A DNA stretch of 6,028 bases from Clostridia bacterium (GTDB taxonomy: Bacteria > Bacillota > Clostridia > Oscillospirales > CAG-272). The position numbers and the translations under genes are program-made. The notes under the pieces were generated by a model. It was not told the DNA's origin. It did no database searches and worked only from the letters and a program-made list of their open reading frames with translations. Shown one piece after another: positions 5,757 through 6,028 of the stretch. The first letter of the stretch is position 1. Every line of letters begins with the position of its first letter. The stretch covers positions 1-6,028 of the forward strand of contig JAFTLM010000179.1 in assembly GCA_017455945.1 (NCBI GenBank). The letters are read 5' to 3'.

Positions 5757-5800
5757 AAAAAATCCCCTTGTTGCAGTTTTCTGCTTTGAGGGGATTTTTT
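5757..5800. terminator. Bidirectional intrinsic terminator between convergent genes
   Basis: AAAAAATCCCCT (5757-5768) pairs perfectly with AGGGGATTTTTT (5789-5800). Inside it a second stem, GCAG/CTGC (5773-5776 with 5781-5784), closes a TTTT loop, separated from the outer stem by an internal loop. It begins 13 bases after the CapA-like stop codon and ends one base before the stop codon of the leftward glycosyltransferase. T-tracts follow the stem on both strands, so it can serve both genes. Confidence 0.9.
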
Positions 5801-5801
5801 G

Positions 5802-6028
5802 TTATCTGTTGTGTTTTGTATTTAACTCGCTTATGGAAATACCTGCATTGTGCGGTGTGGGCTTCCATTCTACCTTACGGAAGAGGGCGACGTACATAGA
5901 AAGCTTTCCGACAATTTCGAATATTGGGAAGGTAATGCAGAACCAAAGCTTTTTGTACCATTTTATTTTCATAATTCGCTTTCGCTCGACTATAAAAATG
6001 TATACCGCTACCAGAATGCTGCTCAGAT
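5802..6028 (-). CDS. C-terminal end of a membrane glycosyltransferase (GT2-like), partial
   Basis: An open frame on the minus strand enters from the right edge (first full codon at 6026) and ends with TAA at 5804-5802, giving the last 74 residues of a protein whose start lies outside the window. The visible part has one hydrophobic stretch at residues 1-13 (LSSILVAVYIFIV), a basic linker (ERKRIMKIKWYKK) and a second hydrophobic stretch at about 27-49. The tail, ALFRKVEWKPTPHNAGISI (47-65), matches what I recall of the C-terminus of clostridial processive family 2 glycosyltransferases (cellulose/PNAG/hyaluronan synthase-like), where a K-x-EWKP-x-PH block follows the last membrane helix. No catalytic D,D,QxxRW motif can be checked because that part is missing. 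The stop codon abuts the shared terminator. The family call is from memory of the tail motif; that it is a real coding end is better supported. Confidence 0.65.
   Translation of the reverse strand, partial: LSSILVAVYIFIVERKRIMKIKWYKKLWFCITFPIFEIVGKLSMYVALFRKVEWKPTPHNAGISISELNTKHNR

Overview
The window looks like chromosomal DNA from a low-to-mid GC Bacillota bacterium, most likely a Clostridia member of the Oscillospirales/Lachnospirales type. The reasons are the strong GGAGG ribosome binding sites, textbook TTGACA/TATAAT promoters, short 5' leaders, intrinsic terminators with A-tract/T-tract flanks, and the styles of the encoded proteins. This placement is inference from style, not from a phylogenetic marker. 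No phage, transposase, CRISPR, rRNA or tRNA signature is visible.

Layout, left to right. Positions 1-243 hold no convincing gene. They contain a compact GC-rich palindromic element (three successive hairpins, with a possible closing stem) and an intrinsic terminator for the leftward gene. A leftward gene (244-1524) encodes a 426-residue FAD-dependent oxidoreductase of the FAD_oxidored type. A divergent promoter region (about 1564-1647) follows, with perfect TTGACA-17-TATAAT promoters facing both ways. Rightward comes a tightly packed three-gene operon: a Nudix hydrolase resembling ADP-ribose pyrophosphatase (1679-2245), a 12-TM sugar-cation-symporter-like MFS transporter (2235-3767, overlapping the Nudix gene by 11 bp) and a membrane-anchored glycerophosphodiester phosphodiesterase (3769-4584, one base after the transporter stop). 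A CapA-like metallophosphoesterase (4658-5743) has its own promoter carrying an operator-like palindrome. A bidirectional terminator (5757-5800) separates it from the C-terminal end of a leftward membrane glycosyltransferase (5802 to the window edge), recognised from a reading frame with no start codon inside the window.

How the genes may work together (inference): the transporter-phosphodiesterase pair could import and hydrolyse a glycerophosphodiester or glycoside-like solute, with the Nudix enzyme doing nucleotide-sugar or ADP-ribose housekeeping. The CapA-like protein and the glycosyltransferase point loosely to cell-envelope polymers. The substrates of the oxidoreductase, transporter and CapA-like protein cannot be read from the sequence. 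All protein families here are known. The less ordinary signals are the palindromic element at the left edge, the two perfect divergent promoters with a tandemly duplicated -10 region, and the operator-like palindrome in front of the CapA-like gene.
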